Shown here: positions 1-9,288 of the stretch, piece after piece
Layout of the letters: each line of letters starts with the position of its first letter
How positions within the stretch are numbered: the stretch's first letter is position 1
Source of the DNA: Altererythrobacter sp. H2
Lineage (GTDB): Bacteria; Pseudomonadota; Alphaproteobacteria; Sphingomonadales; Sphingomonadaceae
NCBI RefSeq assembly: GCF_035319885.1
Contig: NZ_CP141285.1
Location: 1,054,001-1,118,000, forward strand
Direction: 5' to 3'
Length of the DNA stretch: 64,000 bases
Notes under the pieces: model-generated
What the model was told of the DNA's origin: nothing
Databases searched by the model: none
Seen by the model: only the letters and a program-made list of their open reading frames with translations
Made by a program: the position numbers and the translations under genes

Positions 1-95
1 TCCGCACTTTCCTCAGCTTCAGCCTGGAGGTGGAGATCGACGGGCGCTGGCCGTGGCAGAAGCAGACCCCGAGCACCAAAGAGGGCGGGCCCTGA
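1..95 (+). CDS. C-terminal fragment of an unidentified protein
   Basis: Reading from base 3, an open frame enters from outside the window and ends at a TGA at 93-95. The visible tail is about 30 residues and contains SFSLEVEID and WPWQKQ, which looks like real protein rather than noise. Too little is present to name a family. It runs in the same direction as rmuC, which starts 64 bases downstream. The neighbouring frame also stays open briefly, so this call is tentative. Confidence 0.4.
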   Translation, partial: RTFLSFSLEVEIDGRWPWQKQTPSTKEGGP

Positions 96-159
96 GGCGG
101 CAGGTGAATAAACTGGTTCCTGTCTTGGCGACGGCGCCCGTTCCAGCTATGTTCCCGTC

Positions 160-1509
160 ATGGAACCTGTCATTGTTGTTGTCGCTGTCCTTTTCCTGGT
201 GGTCGGGCTTGGCGTGGGCTGGCTCGCTGCTTCGCGGCCCATCGCGGACCTGAGGGAACGCCTCGGAGACGCGGAGGGGCAAGTGTCAGACGCGGAAGCG
301 CGCTTCAAGCAGGCGGTGGCGGAATTGGGCGATGCCCGGATCGAAGTGGCCACCTTGCGCGCCAATGCCGCGAACTTTGACAAGCAGATCGAGGCGATGC
401 GGCAGGCGCGGGAGGAGCTGCTGATGCAGTTCCGCGCAACCGGCGGCGAGGTGCTGGCCAAAGCGCAGGAAGAATTCATGAAGCGCGCCGAAGAGCGGCT
501 CGGCCATTCGGAAAAGGCCAGCGAGGAAAAGCTCAAGGCGCTGCTCGCCCCGGTGGGCGACCGGCTGAAAAGCTACGAGGACCAGGTCAAGGCGCTGGAG
601 GAAAAGCGGGTCGATGCCTTCGGCCAGCTGGCCGGGGTGATCGAGCAGATGCGCGCCGGGCAAGAACAGATCCGGCGCGAGGCACAGCGGCTCGGCAATT
701 CGCTCACCAATGCGCCCAAGGCGCGCGGGCGCTGGGGCGAGCGGGCATTGCAGAACGTGCTGGAGCAGTGCGGCCTGTCCGAACACACCGATTTCTTCCT
801 CGAACATTCGCTCGATACCGATGAAGGGCGGCTGCGCCCCGATGCGATCGTGCGGGTGCCGGGGCAGAAGATGCTGGTGATAGACGCCAAGGTTTCGCTC
901 AACGCCTATCAGGCGGCATTCGAGGCGGACGATGAAGGCGAGCGCAAGCGCCTGTTGGAGGTCCATGCCAAGGCGATGAAGGGCCATGTCCAGACGCTCG
1001 GCGCCAAGAGCTACCAGAGCCAGTTCGACGAGGCACCGGACTATGTCGTTATGTTCGTGCCGGGGGAGCATTTCGTCGCCGCCGCCCTGGAAGCCGATCC
1101 GGAGCTGTGGGACTTCGCCTTTCGCAACAAGGTGCTGCTGGCAACGCCGACCAACCTGGTGGCGATTGCCCGCACCGTGGCGCAGGTGTGGCGGCAAGAC
1201 ACCATTGCCCGAGAGGCGATCGAGATCGGCAAGGCCGGGGCCGAGCTGTATGACCGGCTGGCGGTTGCGGCCGAGCACCTGAAGCGCGTCGGTGGCGGGC
1301 TCGAAACGGCGGTCAACAACTACAACAAGTTTGTCGGCTCGTTTGAGCGCAACGTGCTCACCTCCGGCCGGCGGCTGGCGGAAAAGGGCATCGAAATCGG
1401 CAAGCGTGAGATCGAGGACGTGCCGCTGATCGAAGGCGCACCGCGCTATGGCGCAGCGGACGTATCCGAGGAGGAGGAAGGCGTGGCCCTGCCGCCGCCT
1501 GCCGCCTGA
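160..1509 (+). CDS. rmuC: DNA recombination protein RmuC
   Basis: RmuC family protein of 449 residues, known from E. coli as limiting recombination at inverted repeats. Residues 1-25 form a single hydrophobic N-terminal helix followed by a positively charged stop, so it is probably membrane-tethered. About 30-200 is charged, alanine-rich coiled coil. The conserved nuclease-like core follows, with the family signature around RGRWGERALQ and LVIDAKVSLNAY, where the D-x-K is the likely catalytic part. The start ATG at 160 gives the usual N-terminal anchor. It appears to be transcribed alone and converges on the META-domain lipoprotein gene. Confidence 0.93.
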   Translation: MEPVIVVVAVLFLVVGLGVGWLAASRPIADLRERLGDAEGQVSDAEARFKQAVAELGDARIEVATLRANAANFDKQIEAMRQAREELLMQFRATGGEVLAKAQEEFMKRAEERLGHSEKASEEKLKALLAPVGDRLKSYEDQVKALEEKRVDAFGQLAGVIEQMRAGQEQIRREAQRLGNSLTNAPKARGRWGERALQNVLEQCGLSEHTDFFLEHSLDTDEGRLRPDAIVRVPGQKMLVIDAKVSLNAYQAAFEADDEGERKRLLEVHAKAMKGHVQTLGAKSYQSQFDEAPDYVVMFVPGEHFVAAALEADPELWDFAFRNKVLLATPTNLVAIARTVAQVWRQDTIAREAIEIGKAGAELYDRLAVAAEHLKRVGGGLETAVNNYNKFVGSFERNVLTSGRRLAEKGIEIGKREIEDVPLIEGAPRYGAADVSEEEEGVALPPPAA

Positions 1510-1527
1510 ACCCGACGCATCCGGGTG

Positions 1528-1920
1528 TCAGTCAGCCCGCACCAGTTCGGCCTTGTGGCTGTCTGAGCTCAGCGTCAGTCGGTCACCCGCAACGGTTAAC
1601 ACCGGCTTTTCCGCCAGCAGGGCGCCAATGGCGCGCTCCTGCTCCATCAGCCCGTCGCAGAACATCATGGTCGAGGCGTAGGGGCCGCCCATTAGCCGAT
1701 CGCCTTCGATTGTCCAGGTGCCGCCCATGCCGTTGCAGCCTGCGGTGGCGCTGATTCGCTCGGCGGTGAACGCCATGCGCGCCCGGTCCGATGCCGGGGC
1801 TTGCCCGTCAATGGCAACAAAGCGCCATTCGGTCCCGGCCAGTTGCGGCGTTTCGGCATAGCCGGTGCTGGCACAGGCGGCGAGCAGGGGCAGGGCGGCG
1901 AGGGTAGCGAGTCGGATCAT
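1528..1920 (-). CDS. META domain-containing lipoprotein (HslJ-like)
   Basis: A 130-residue protein. It begins with a lipoprotein signal peptide ending in the lipobox LAAC (Cys16), so it is predicted to be lipid-anchored in the envelope. The rest is one META domain: LAGTEWRFVAIDG near residue 28, AGCNGMGGTW near 58, and a C-terminal strand with LTVAGDRLTLSS. HslJ of E. coli, a META protein, is linked to heat shock and novobiocin resistance. No specific role can be read here. The gene is the most downstream member of the leftward cluster, 45 bases after the TrmH-family gene. Confidence 0.85.
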   Translation of the reverse strand: MIRLATLAALPLLAACASTGYAETPQLAGTEWRFVAIDGQAPASDRARMAFTAERISATAGCNGMGGTWTIEGDRLMGGPYASTMMFCDGLMEQERAIGALLAEKPVLTVAGDRLTLSSDSHKAELVRAD

Positions 1921-1965
1921 GGCGCAAGGCTAGGCCCGCCCGCCTGATCGCGCAATGAACGCGCC

Positions 1966-2778
1966 TCAGCCTTCGAGCGAGTCCAGCACCTCGTAGGCCA
2001 GCACGGCACCGGCCACGGCGGCGTTGAGGCTGTCCGCCCGGCCGCGCATCGGCATGGTCACCCGCAGGTCGCAGGCCGCCTCGTACTGTTCGGGCAGGCC
2101 GCGCGATTCGTTGCCGACCAGGATGAAGCACGGCGCAGCATAAGGCGCACCGCGATAGGGGACGGCATCGCGCAAGGACGCGGCCACGAGCTGCCCCTCT
2201 CCGCCGCGCAGCCAGGGAAGGAACTCCTCCCATCGTGCCTGCGCGATATGCTGCGTGAACACGGCGCCCATGCTCGCCCGCACGGCTTCGACGCTGAACG
2301 GATCGGCGCAGTCGTCGATCAGGATCAGCCCGCCGGCCCCGACTGCGTCCCCGGTCCGCAGCATGGTGCCCAGGTTGCCCGGATCGCGCAGCGCCTGCGC
2401 CACGAGCCAGATCGGCGCGGCAGCGCGGTCAAGCGCAGCGAGCGAGGTGTCGAATTCATCATAGACACCCGCCACGGCCTGCGGGTTGTCCTTGCCGGTG
2501 ATCTTGCCGAGGATGTCCGCGCTGGTTTCGATCACTTCGCCGCCGGCAGCAAACACAGCGTGTTCCAGCCGGTCGATCAGGGGGTGGGGATCGCGGCCGG
2601 ATGCGAGGACCAGCACTTGCGGAACGTGCCCGCATTCCAGGGCGTCGGTCAGCAGGCGCAGACCTTCGGCGAGGAACGTGCCCGCCGCCTTGCGGTGCTT
2701 CTTCTCGCGCAGGGCCCGCAGCGCCTTGACGGTCGGATTGGAGAAGCCGGTGATCAGCCTCCGGCCGGGATCGGGCAT
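1966..2778 (-). CDS. TrmH/SpoU-family RNA 2'-O-methyltransferase
   Basis: 270 residues. The N-terminal third is a substrate-binding domain (KALRALREKKHRK, FLAEG). The SPOUT methyltransferase domain carries the three SpoU motifs: LRDPGNLGTMLRT, LVGNESRGL and SLNAAVAGAVL. It is expected to methylate a ribose 2'-OH in rRNA or tRNA using S-adenosylmethionine; the exact base cannot be assigned. The ATG lies 13 bases after the ptsH stop, so it is probably the distal gene of the ptsH/EIIA/rapZ transcript. Confidence 0.88.
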   Translation of the reverse strand: MPDPGRRLITGFSNPTVKALRALREKKHRKAAGTFLAEGLRLLTDALECGHVPQVLVLASGRDPHPLIDRLEHAVFAAGGEVIETSADILGKITGKDNPQAVAGVYDEFDTSLAALDRAAAPIWLVAQALRDPGNLGTMLRTGDAVGAGGLILIDDCADPFSVEAVRASMGAVFTQHIAQARWEEFLPWLRGGEGQLVAASLRDAVPYRGAPYAAPCFILVGNESRGLPEQYEAACDLRVTMPMRGRADSLNAAVAGAVLAYEVLDSLEG

Positions 2779-2791
2779 TGGTCTGGGCTGC

Positions 2792-3070
2792 CTATTCTTC
2801 GCCGAAGCCGTCGGCCACCAGCGCGCTCAGCCGCTCGATCACAGCGCCGTCGGCATCGCCGGTCACGACCAGCTCGATCGTATCGCCCCTGGCCGCGCCG
2901 AGCATCATCAGGCCGAGGATCGAACCCCCTGCAGCACTGTTCGCGCCCTTGGTGACAGTGACGCAGACCCCGTCCGGCAACTGGCTGGCGGCGTTGACGA
3001 ACTTGGCGCTGGCGCGCGCGTGCAGGCCGCGGCTGTTGACGATGGTCAGTTCCCGCCGATGTTCCGCCAC
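2792..3070 (-). CDS. ptsH: HPr-family phosphocarrier protein
   Basis: 92-residue HPr. The active histidine is His17 in SRGLHARAS, which accepts phosphate from enzyme I. The regulatory serine of HPr is also kept (Ser50, in GGSILGLMML), which fits the adjacent HPr kinase gene. The start is a GTG, with a G-rich stretch upstream and only 8 bases after the EIIA stop. In alphaproteobacteria this incomplete PTS has no sugar permease and serves regulation of carbon and nitrogen metabolism. Enzyme I is not in the window. Confidence 0.93.
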   Translation of the reverse strand: MAEHRRELTIVNSRGLHARASAKFVNAASQLPDGVCVTVTKGANSAAGGSILGLMMLGAARGDTIELVVTGDADGAVIERLSALVADGFGEE

Positions 3071-3078
3071 ACGTACCC

Positions 3079-3492
3079 CTACGATGCCTTGGCGCGCTGG
3101 CCGAGCAGCTCGGAAGCGACGGTGATGTAGCTTTGCCCGGCTTCGCGCGCGGCGGCGACGGCGGTGACCACGTCATGATCCTTGCGCACGCCGGCCAGCC
3201 GGATCAGCATCGGCAGGTTGACCCCGGCGATGACTTCCACCCGGCCCGAATCGAGCAGCGAAATGGCGAGGTTGGACGGGGTGCCGCCAAACAGATCGGT
3301 CAGGATGACCACGCCCTTGCCACTGTCGACCTTGCGGATCGCCCCGGCAATTTCCGCCCGGCGCTTCTCGGCGTCGTCGTCCGGTCCGATGCAGACGGTG
3401 GCAATCGCCTCCTGCCGGCCGACCACGTGCTCCATCGCGTGAACGAATTCCTCGGCCAGCCGGCCGTGGGTTACCAGAATGAGTCCGATCAT
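3079..3492 (-). CDS. PTS EIIA component, mannose family
   Basis: 137 residues starting MIGLILVTHGRLAEEF, with the phosphorylated histidine at His9. This is the EIIA-Man fold, often called ManX or PtsM in alphaproteobacteria, and it takes phosphate from HPr. The frame is open further upstream, but the ATG at 3492 is chosen because the family begins at this strand. It lies between rapZ and ptsH. With no EIIB, EIIC or EIID in the window, it most likely acts as a regulatory phosphate acceptor rather than in sugar uptake. Confidence 0.9.
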   Translation of the reverse strand: MIGLILVTHGRLAEEFVHAMEHVVGRQEAIATVCIGPDDDAEKRRAEIAGAIRKVDSGKGVVILTDLFGGTPSNLAISLLDSGRVEVIAGVNLPMLIRLAGVRKDHDVVTAVAAAREAGQSYITVASELLGQRAKAS

Positions 3493-3549
3493 GGGCGTTA
3501 CGGTATCCGGATTCTCTCGGTCAGGGGTGTCTCGCATGTCCGCCACCGG

Positions 3550-4512
3550 TCAGCCCTTCGGGCCTTCGATCTCGTCAGCGGCACGCGACCCCAGATTGCG
3601 GTGCAACACGGTGGGGGAAAATCCGTCTTCGCGCAAGGCCTGAGCCATGCGCTCGGCGGTGAAGACCGACCGGTGGCGCCCGCCAGTACAGCCGAAGGCG
3701 ATGTTGACATAGGCCTTTCCCTGCGCGCGGTAGCGCGGCAACAGGGTGGCCAGAAGCGTGCGGATCTGGCCGAATACCGTGTCATATGCCGGATCCTGCC
3801 GGATGTGTTCGCCCACTGCCGGATCGAGCCCGGTCTGTTCGCGCAGTTCCGGCACCCAGTGCGGGTTGTCGAGAAAGCGCATGTCGAACACCAGGTCTGC
3901 CAACGGCGGGGTCCCGCGCGCGAAACCGAAGCTGGAGACGATCACTGCCATGTCCTGCGGAGCAGTCCGGGCGAACTGGGCGCGGACGGCCTGTTGCAGG
4001 TCGTTGCTGGTGAAAGCAGAGGTGTCGAGTACTGCGTCAGCCCAGCGCCGCAGGGGTTCGAGCAGCTCCCGCTCTGCCTGAATGCCGGTCCGCACCGGGC
4101 GCTCGGCCGCCATCGGGTGGCGCCGCCGCGTCTCGTTGTAGCGCCGTTCGAGCTCGGCGCTGTTGCAGTCCAGGAACAGGGTGGTGATGACCAGGTCTTC
4201 GCGCTGGCTCAACCCCTTGACCCGCTCGATCACGTCAACCGGATCGAACCCGCGCGTGCGGCTGTCGAAACCGATGGCGAGCGGGGTGCGCTGACTGTCC
4301 TGTGCCAGAGAGGGCGGGGTGGAAGTCTGGGCTGCCGCTGAGGGCGGCCCGATCAGGCGCACCAGCAGGCGGATAGGAAAATTGTCGATCGCCTCCCAGC
4401 CCAGATCCTCCAGCACGCGCAAGGCAGTCGTCTTGCCGGCGCCTGACAAGCCGGTGACGAGCAGGATGTGCTGGCGCTGAATCGGGGCAGGGGCGGGCGA
4501 ATCACTGGGCAT
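3550..4512 (-). CDS. rapZ: RNase adapter protein RapZ
   Basis: 320 residues, longer than the roughly 285 of E. coli RapZ because of an N-terminal extension and a low-complexity insert near residues 56-75. The Walker A motif is GLSGAGKTT (21-29). The C-terminal domain has the conserved FGCTGGRHRSV. In enterobacteria RapZ controls glmS through small RNAs. In alphaproteobacteria the gene is conserved inside this PTS cluster, where its RNA partner is less clear. It lies 45 bases after hprK and 57 before the EIIA start. Confidence 0.92.
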   Translation of the reverse strand: MPSDSPAPAPIQRQHILLVTGLSGAGKTTALRVLEDLGWEAIDNFPIRLLVRLIGPPSAAAQTSTPPSLAQDSQRTPLAIGFDSRTRGFDPVDVIERVKGLSQREDLVITTLFLDCNSAELERRYNETRRRHPMAAERPVRTGIQAERELLEPLRRWADAVLDTSAFTSNDLQQAVRAQFARTAPQDMAVIVSSFGFARGTPPLADLVFDMRFLDNPHWVPELREQTGLDPAVGEHIRQDPAYDTVFGQIRTLLATLLPRYRAQGKAYVNIAFGCTGGRHRSVFTAERMAQALREDGFSPTVLHRNLGSRAADEIEGPKG

Positions 4513-4557
4513 GGCACGCCGTATCTGCGCGGGTTCGTGGTGCTTGGAAAGGCGCTA

Positions 4558-4977
4558 TCACAGGCCGTACCGTTCCAGCGCCAGTTCGGCCCGAATGGCC
4601 GCGGCGGGGATCGAGGGATCGAACCACAGGCGGGGCACCTTGCGGCCCAGCACCAGCCCCTGCTCTGACTGCTCGACAAAGCGCGGCGCGTCGCGCGCCA
4701 GCCGCAGCACCAGGGCAAGTGGTGCTGCCGTGGTCGGCATCGCCACCAGTCCGACGTTGCGCACTTCGATCAGGCCCTTGATCGGGGCTGGAGGGGAGGC
4801 GAGGACTTGCTCGCCCTGCAGCGACAGGGCCACCCCGTCATCACCGATCAGGATTGCCCCCCGGTCGATCAGCTTGAGGGCGAGCGTGGTCTTGCCGCTG
4901 CCGGGCGGCCCTTCCAGCATCAGCGCGCGTGCACCGACGGCGACGCAGGTCGCCTGATGCAGGACAGGCCCGGTCAT
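4558..4977 (-). CDS. hprK: Short HPr kinase/phosphorylase (catalytic domain only)
   Basis: 139 residues against about 310 for the full-length Gram-positive enzyme: the N-terminal domain is absent and the protein is just the P-loop kinase domain, as is typical of alphaproteobacterial HprK. Walker A is GPPGSGKTT (23-31), followed by DRGAILIGDDGVAL. It should phosphorylate the HPr serine (Ser50 of the ptsH product here). Its ATG overlaps the end of chvG by 4 bases, so sensor kinase and HPr kinase are translationally coupled. Confidence 0.9.
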   Translation of the reverse strand: MTGPVLHQATCVAVGARALMLEGPPGSGKTTLALKLIDRGAILIGDDGVALSLQGEQVLASPPAPIKGLIEVRNVGLVAMPTTAAPLALVLRLARDAPRFVEQSEQGLVLGRKVPRLWFDPSIPAAAIRAELALERYGL

Positions 4978-6557
4978 ACCCGGTCGATGGTGCGCTGCGG
5001 CAGGGTGAGCAGCAGGCAGGCCCCCGGCTCGCCGTTGTCCCGCCCCAGCGCCACCAGCGAACCGTCATGCGCTTCGGCAATGGTGCGGGCAATGGCGAGG
5101 CCGAGCCCCGAATGGTTGCCGAAATCCTCCGCATCGGGACGTTCGGAATGGAACCGGCGGAATACCTTCTCGCGGGCCTCCTCGGGGATGCCGGGGCCTT
5201 CGTCGCACACGCTCAGTTCAACCGTTTTCCCGCTGCGCTGCACGCGCACCGTAATGGTCCCTTCCGGAGGAGAGAACGACACGGCATTGTCGAGCAGGTT
5301 CTCGACCACGCGTTCGAGGCGGATCGGCACGCCGGAAACCGGTGCTCCGGTGCGGGGCAGGTCGAGCGCGATGGCGCGTCCGTCGTTCTCGGCCCGGTTC
5401 TCGCGCGCGCCGACGATGGCACGGACCAGTTCGGCCAGATCGATCGGCTCGAATGTGGCGCGTGACAGCTCGGCATCAATCCGGCTGGCTTCGGAAATTT
5501 CGCTGACCAGGCGGTCGATCCGGCGCACGTCATGTGCGGCGATGGCCGTCAGCTGCGCACGGAGTTCCGGATCGCTCACCTTGGGCAGCGATTCGAGCGC
5601 GCTGCGCAGGGACGCGAGCGGGTTCTTGATTTCATGCGCCACGTCGGCGGCGAAATGGTCAACCGCGTCGATCCGCTGGCGCAAGGTATTGGTCATGTCG
5701 GAAACGGCGCGGGCCAGCACGCCGATTTCGTCGCGTCGTTCAGGCAGGCGGGGCACTTCGACTCCGCGATCGCGCCCCTGGCGCACGCGGATCGCGGCGC
5801 TGGCGAGAGTTCGCAGCGGCTGGACGATGGTGCGCGCCATGTAGAGCGACAGCAGAATCGATCCCACCAGCGCCATCAGCACCGCGATCACCAGAGTGGT
5901 CCGTGCCTCGCGCACGGCCAGCGTGATGTCGAGCGCATTGCGGGTGGTCAGCAGGGTCGCTCCGTTGAGGCCGACTGGCGCTGCCGCATTGATGACAGGC
6001 GATCCGTCCGGCGCATCGCGCAGCTGGATCTGGGAAAGCCCGGCTTCGCGCGCGCGCTTGAGTTCTGGCCAGGCATCGGCGTTCGCCACTGCCGGTTCGA
6101 TATAATCCGGAATAGGCGGTGCCCCGACGATCCGGTCAAACACCCGGTCCAGCATTCGCGACATGTCCTGTGACAGCGGATCGTCACTCGGATCGTCGAA
6201 GGTAAAAGCCGGTTCGGCCAATGCAAAACTGTCAGCCCAGAGCCGCCCTTCGGCATCGAACATGCGCAGTCTCATGCGCTGTTCCTTGCCGATCTGGACC
6301 ATCAGGGCTTCCTGCCGCTGGCGGCTCGCCCCGGCCAGGGCCTCGGCCGTGATCTGCACCTCGATCCGAGCCATCTTGTAGCGTTCGGCCAGCAACTGTT
6401 TGCGATAGCCGTCAAGATAGAACACCCCGCCACCGAGCAGCGCGAGCGGCAGGATGTTCACTGCCAGGATGCGCGGTGTGATCGACAGGCGGCTCGACCA
6501 GCGGAACCGCTTGAGTTGCTGGTCGAAGCTGTCACGCAGCGGAGTGGTGTCAGGCAT
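4974..6557 (-). CDS. chvG: ChvG-like sensor histidine kinase
   Basis: 527 residues. A membrane helix at about 29-49 and a second near 275 enclose a periplasmic sensor region. HAMP follows, then the dimerisation/phosphoacceptor helix with [10 protein letters not shown] (the His is the phosphorylation site), and an HATPase_c domain with [18 protein letters not shown] and GLGLAIA. ChvG/ExoS kinases sense acid or envelope stress in rhizobia and Agrobacterium. The ATG at 6557 is chosen because it overlaps the chvI stop by 8 bases and begins the usual cytoplasmic tail; upstream codons belong to chvI in another frame. Confidence 0.9.
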   Translation of the reverse strand: MPDTTPLRDSFDQQLKRFRWSSRLSITPRILAVNILPLALLGGGVFYLDGYRKQLLAERYKMARIEVQITAEALAGASRQRQEALMVQIGKEQRMRLRMFDAEGRLWADSFALAEPAFTFDDPSDDPLSQDMSRMLDRVFDRIVGAPPIPDYIEPAVANADAWPELKRAREAGLSQIQLRDAPDGSPVINAAAPVGLNGATLLTTRNALDITLAVREARTTLVIAVLMALVGSILLSLYMARTIVQPLRTLASAAIRVRQGRDRGVEVPRLPERRDEIGVLARAVSDMTNTLRQRIDAVDHFAADVAHEIKNPLASLRSALESLPKVSDPELRAQLTAIAAHDVRRIDRLVSEISEASRIDAELSRATFEPIDLAELVRAIVGARENRAENDGRAIALDLPRTGAPVSGVPIRLERVVENLLDNAVSFSPPEGTITVRVQRSGKTVELSVCDEGPGIPEEAREKVFRRFHSERPDAEDFGNHSGLGLAIARTIAEAHDGSLVALGRDNGEPGACLLLTLPQRTIDRV

Positions 6558-7296
6558 CGTTGAAGCTGTAGCCTGCACCGTAAAGCGTATCGATCGCCCC
6601 GAACTGCGGATCGACGCTGCGGAACTTGCGGCGCATCCGCTTGATGTGGCTGTCGACCGTGCGATCGTCCACGAACACGTCGTCAGGATAGGCCGCATCC
6701 ATCAGCTGGTTGCGGCTCTTGATCACTCCGGGGCGGGAGGCGAGCGCTTCCAGCAGCAGGAATTCGGTCACCGTCAACGAGACGATCTTGCCGTCCCAGG
6801 TAACCAGGTGGCGGGCCGGATCCATCATCAGGCGGCCGCGCTCCACCACCGGGCCGGGCTCCAGCTGTGCTTCGCCAGAGCTGTCGTCCTCGCCGTCGCT
6901 GCCGCCGCTGCGGCGCAGGATTGCCCGGATGCGGGCCAGCAGCAGGCGCAGGCTGAACGGCTTGGCGATATAGTCGTCCGCCCCCAGCTCCAGCCCGGCT
7001 TCCTCGTCCTGCTCGTCATCCTTGCTGGTCAGGAAGATCACCGGCAGGTCCGACTGGCGGCGCAGCTGGCGCAGCAGCTCCATCCCGTCCATGCGCGGCA
7101 TCTTGATGTCGAACACGCCCAGGTCCGGCGGCTTGTCGAGCAGGGCCTTCAGGGCGGATTCGCCATCGGTGTAGATGCGCGTGGTGTAGCCTTCGGCCTG
7201 CAGCGCGATGGACACGGTGGTGAGGATGTTGCGATCGTCATCGACAAGGGCAATCACGCGCTCGCGCCTGCCGGGCCGGGGTTCGCTCTCTGCCAT
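6550..7296 (-). CDS. chvI: ChvI-like response regulator
   Basis: 248 residues: a receiver domain with acidic pocket VDDDRN and phosphoacceptor Asp63 ([10 protein letters not shown]), then an OmpR/PhoB winged helix with the recognition region [19 protein letters not shown]. It is the partner of the adjacent ChvG kinase. The first Met of the conserved domain lies at 7296; upstream in-frame codons run into the pckA promoter region and were not used. The gene is first in the leftward operon and is divergent from pckA, a known ChvI-linked arrangement in alphaproteobacteria. Confidence 0.92.
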   Translation of the reverse strand: MAESEPRPGRRERVIALVDDDRNILTTVSIALQAEGYTTRIYTDGESALKALLDKPPDLGVFDIKMPRMDGMELLRQLRRQSDLPVIFLTSKDDEQDEEAGLELGADDYIAKPFSLRLLLARIRAILRRSGGSDGEDDSSGEAQLEPGPVVERGRLMMDPARHLVTWDGKIVSLTVTEFLLLEALASRPGVIKSRNQLMDAAYPDDVFVDDRTVDSHIKRMRRKFRSVDPQFGAIDTLYGAGYSFNDA

Positions 7297-7383
7297 GGCA
7301 TCGTGACTAGTCGTTTCGGCGCATTTGGGCAACGCATCGAACGCGCCGCATCGCAACTATCCGGCCAGCGGGAATCGCATGGT

Positions 7384-7412
7384 TTGACGTCGGCGCAGGC
7401 TGTGATTATGGG
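7384..7412 (+). promoter_or_regulatory. Putative sigma-70 promoter of pckA
   Basis: TTGACG at 7384-7389 and TATGGG at 7407-7412 are separated by 17 bases, which fits a housekeeping promoter. It would give a leader of about 80 bases before the pckA ATG. The ribosome binding site is AGGAG at 7490-7494. The assignment rests on sequence match only. Confidence 0.4.
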
Positions 7413-7499
7413 CGCCGGTGAAATCCAGTGCATTCGTATGCAGGCGACTCGTCCGCTCCCCGGCGGATTTCTGAAAACCCTGCCTGCCCAGGAGATGAT

Positions 7500-9110
7500 A
7501 TGAGCACCCCCCTGTCCACCTCGCTCGCCGCCCAGGGTTTTGAGACCCGGGCCATTATCCACCCCAATTTCGGCACCGCAGAGCTGGTCGAGCACGCGCT
7601 GAAAAAGGGTGAGGGACAACTGACCAAGCACGGCGCGCTGCTGGTCGACACGGGCAAGTTTACCGGCCGCAGCGTAAAGGACAAGTACATCGTCCGCGAT
7701 GCGACGACGGAGGAAACCATCAACTGGGGCCCGATCAACCAGCCGATGGGGCAGGAGCACTGGAATGCTCTCAAGGCCGATTTCCTCGCGGCGGTGAAGG
7801 ATCAGGGCGAACTCTACGTGGCCGACTTGTTTGGCGGCAGCCAGCCGGAATACCGGGTCAACGTGCGCGTCATCAATGAAATGGCCTGGCACAACCTGTT
7901 CATCCGCACCCTGCTGGTGCGCCCCACGGCGGAAGAACTGGCGGTCTTCACACCCGAATACACCATCATCAACCTGCCCAGCTTCAAGGCCGACCCGGAA
8001 CGTCACGGCTGCCGCAGCGACACGGTGATTGTCGTCAATTTCACCGAGAAGCTGATTCTGATCGGGAATACCGAATATTCGGGCGAGATGAAGAAGGGCG
8101 TGTTCGGCCTGCTCAACTACCTGCTGCCCGCGCAGGGCGTGATGCCGATGCATTGTTCGGCCAACATCGGCGCGGACGGCAAGAGCGCGATCTTCTTCGG
8201 CCTGTCGGGCACCGGCAAGACCACCCTTTCGGCTGACGCCAGCCGCACCCTGATCGGCGATGACGAACATGGCTGGTCGGACCAGGCCGTGTTCAACTTC
8301 GAAGGCGGTTGCTACGCCAAGATGATCAATCTCTCGGCCGAAGGCGAGCCGGAGATTTACGCCACCACCCGGATGTTCGGCACGATCCTGGAAAACGTGA
8401 CGATCGATCCGGCCACGCGTGAACTCGATTTCACCGATGGCAGCAAGACCGAGAACACCCGCGGCGCCTATCCGATCGAGTACATTCCCAACACGTCGGA
8501 GAAGAACCTCGGCCCGGCGCCGGCCAATGTGATCATGCTGACCGCCGATGCCTTCGGCGTGCTGCCCCCGATCGCGCGGCTTACCCCCGATCAGGCGATG
8601 TATTACTTCCTCAGCGGTTACACCGCCAAGGTGGCCGGTACCGAAATCGGTGTGACGGAGCCGGAAGCGACGTTCAGCACCTGCTTTGGTGCCGCGTTCA
8701 TGCCGCGTCATCCGAGCGTTTACGGCAACCTGCTCAAGGAACGGATCGCCAAGGGCAGTGTGCAGTGCTGGCTGTTCAATACCGGCTGGACCGGCGGCAA
8801 GTACGGCGTGGGGCAGCGGATGCCGATCAAGGCGACCCGCGGTCTGCTCAATGCCGTGCTCGACGGCAAGATCGACGATGTCGAGTTCCGCAAGGATCCC
8901 AACTTCGGGTTCGAAGTGCCGGTCCACGTGCCCGCGCTGGCCGAGGCCGGAATCGACCAGACCCTGCTCGACCCGCGCGCGACCTGGGCTGACAAGGATG
9001 AATACGACCGCATGGCGCAGAAGCTGGTGCAGCTGTTCATCGACAACTTCACGCAGTTCGAAGGCCATGTCGACGAAGGTGTGCGTCAGGCTGCGCCCCA
9101 GGCTGCCTGA
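7500..9110 (+). CDS. pckA: Phosphoenolpyruvate carboxykinase (ATP)
   Basis: 536 residues, the usual length for the ATP-dependent enzyme. It converts oxaloacetate and ATP to phosphoenolpyruvate, ADP and CO2, the entry to gluconeogenesis. Visible signatures are [14 protein letters not shown] (kinase-1a P-loop), the metal-binding segment GDDEHGWSD, and FEGGCYAK. The start at 7500 is preceded by AGGAG with 5-base spacing. It is divergent from chvI-chvG and followed by a strong terminator, so it is monocistronic. Control by ChvI is plausible because of the conserved neighbourhood. Confidence 0.96.
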   Translation: MSTPLSTSLAAQGFETRAIIHPNFGTAELVEHALKKGEGQLTKHGALLVDTGKFTGRSVKDKYIVRDATTEETINWGPINQPMGQEHWNALKADFLAAVKDQGELYVADLFGGSQPEYRVNVRVINEMAWHNLFIRTLLVRPTAEELAVFTPEYTIINLPSFKADPERHGCRSDTVIVVNFTEKLILIGNTEYSGEMKKGVFGLLNYLLPAQGVMPMHCSANIGADGKSAIFFGLSGTGKTTLSADASRTLIGDDEHGWSDQAVFNFEGGCYAKMINLSAEGEPEIYATTRMFGTILENVTIDPATRELDFTDGSKTENTRGAYPIEYIPNTSEKNLGPAPANVIMLTADAFGVLPPIARLTPDQAMYYFLSGYTAKVAGTEIGVTEPEATFSTCFGAAFMPRHPSVYGNLLKERIAKGSVQCWLFNTGWTGGKYGVGQRMPIKATRGLLNAVLDGKIDDVEFRKDPNFGFEVPVHVPALAEAGIDQTLLDPRATWADKDEYDRMAQKLVQLFIDNFTQFEGHVDEGVRQAAPQAA

Positions 9111-9159
9111 GCCCGCCTGACCCCGCAGTCACTGGCGCCAGCCACGAGTTGGAGAGGAG

Positions 9160-9196
9160 AGGCCCCACCCGGCGCAAGACCGGGCGGGGCCTTTTT
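9160..9196 (+). terminator. Rho-independent terminator of pckA
   Basis: A 13-base stem (9160-9172 with 9180-9192, one A/C mismatch) around a 7-base loop is followed by a run of T at 9192-9196. It lies 50 bases after the pckA stop. Confidence 0.85.
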
Positions 9197-9288
9197 CGTG
9201 GGGAGCGGGAACCAGATTATCGACCAGCGTATTGGACGCAGCGACGGGCGCCGCCTAGAACCCGATCATAACAAAAGGGGAGACATCC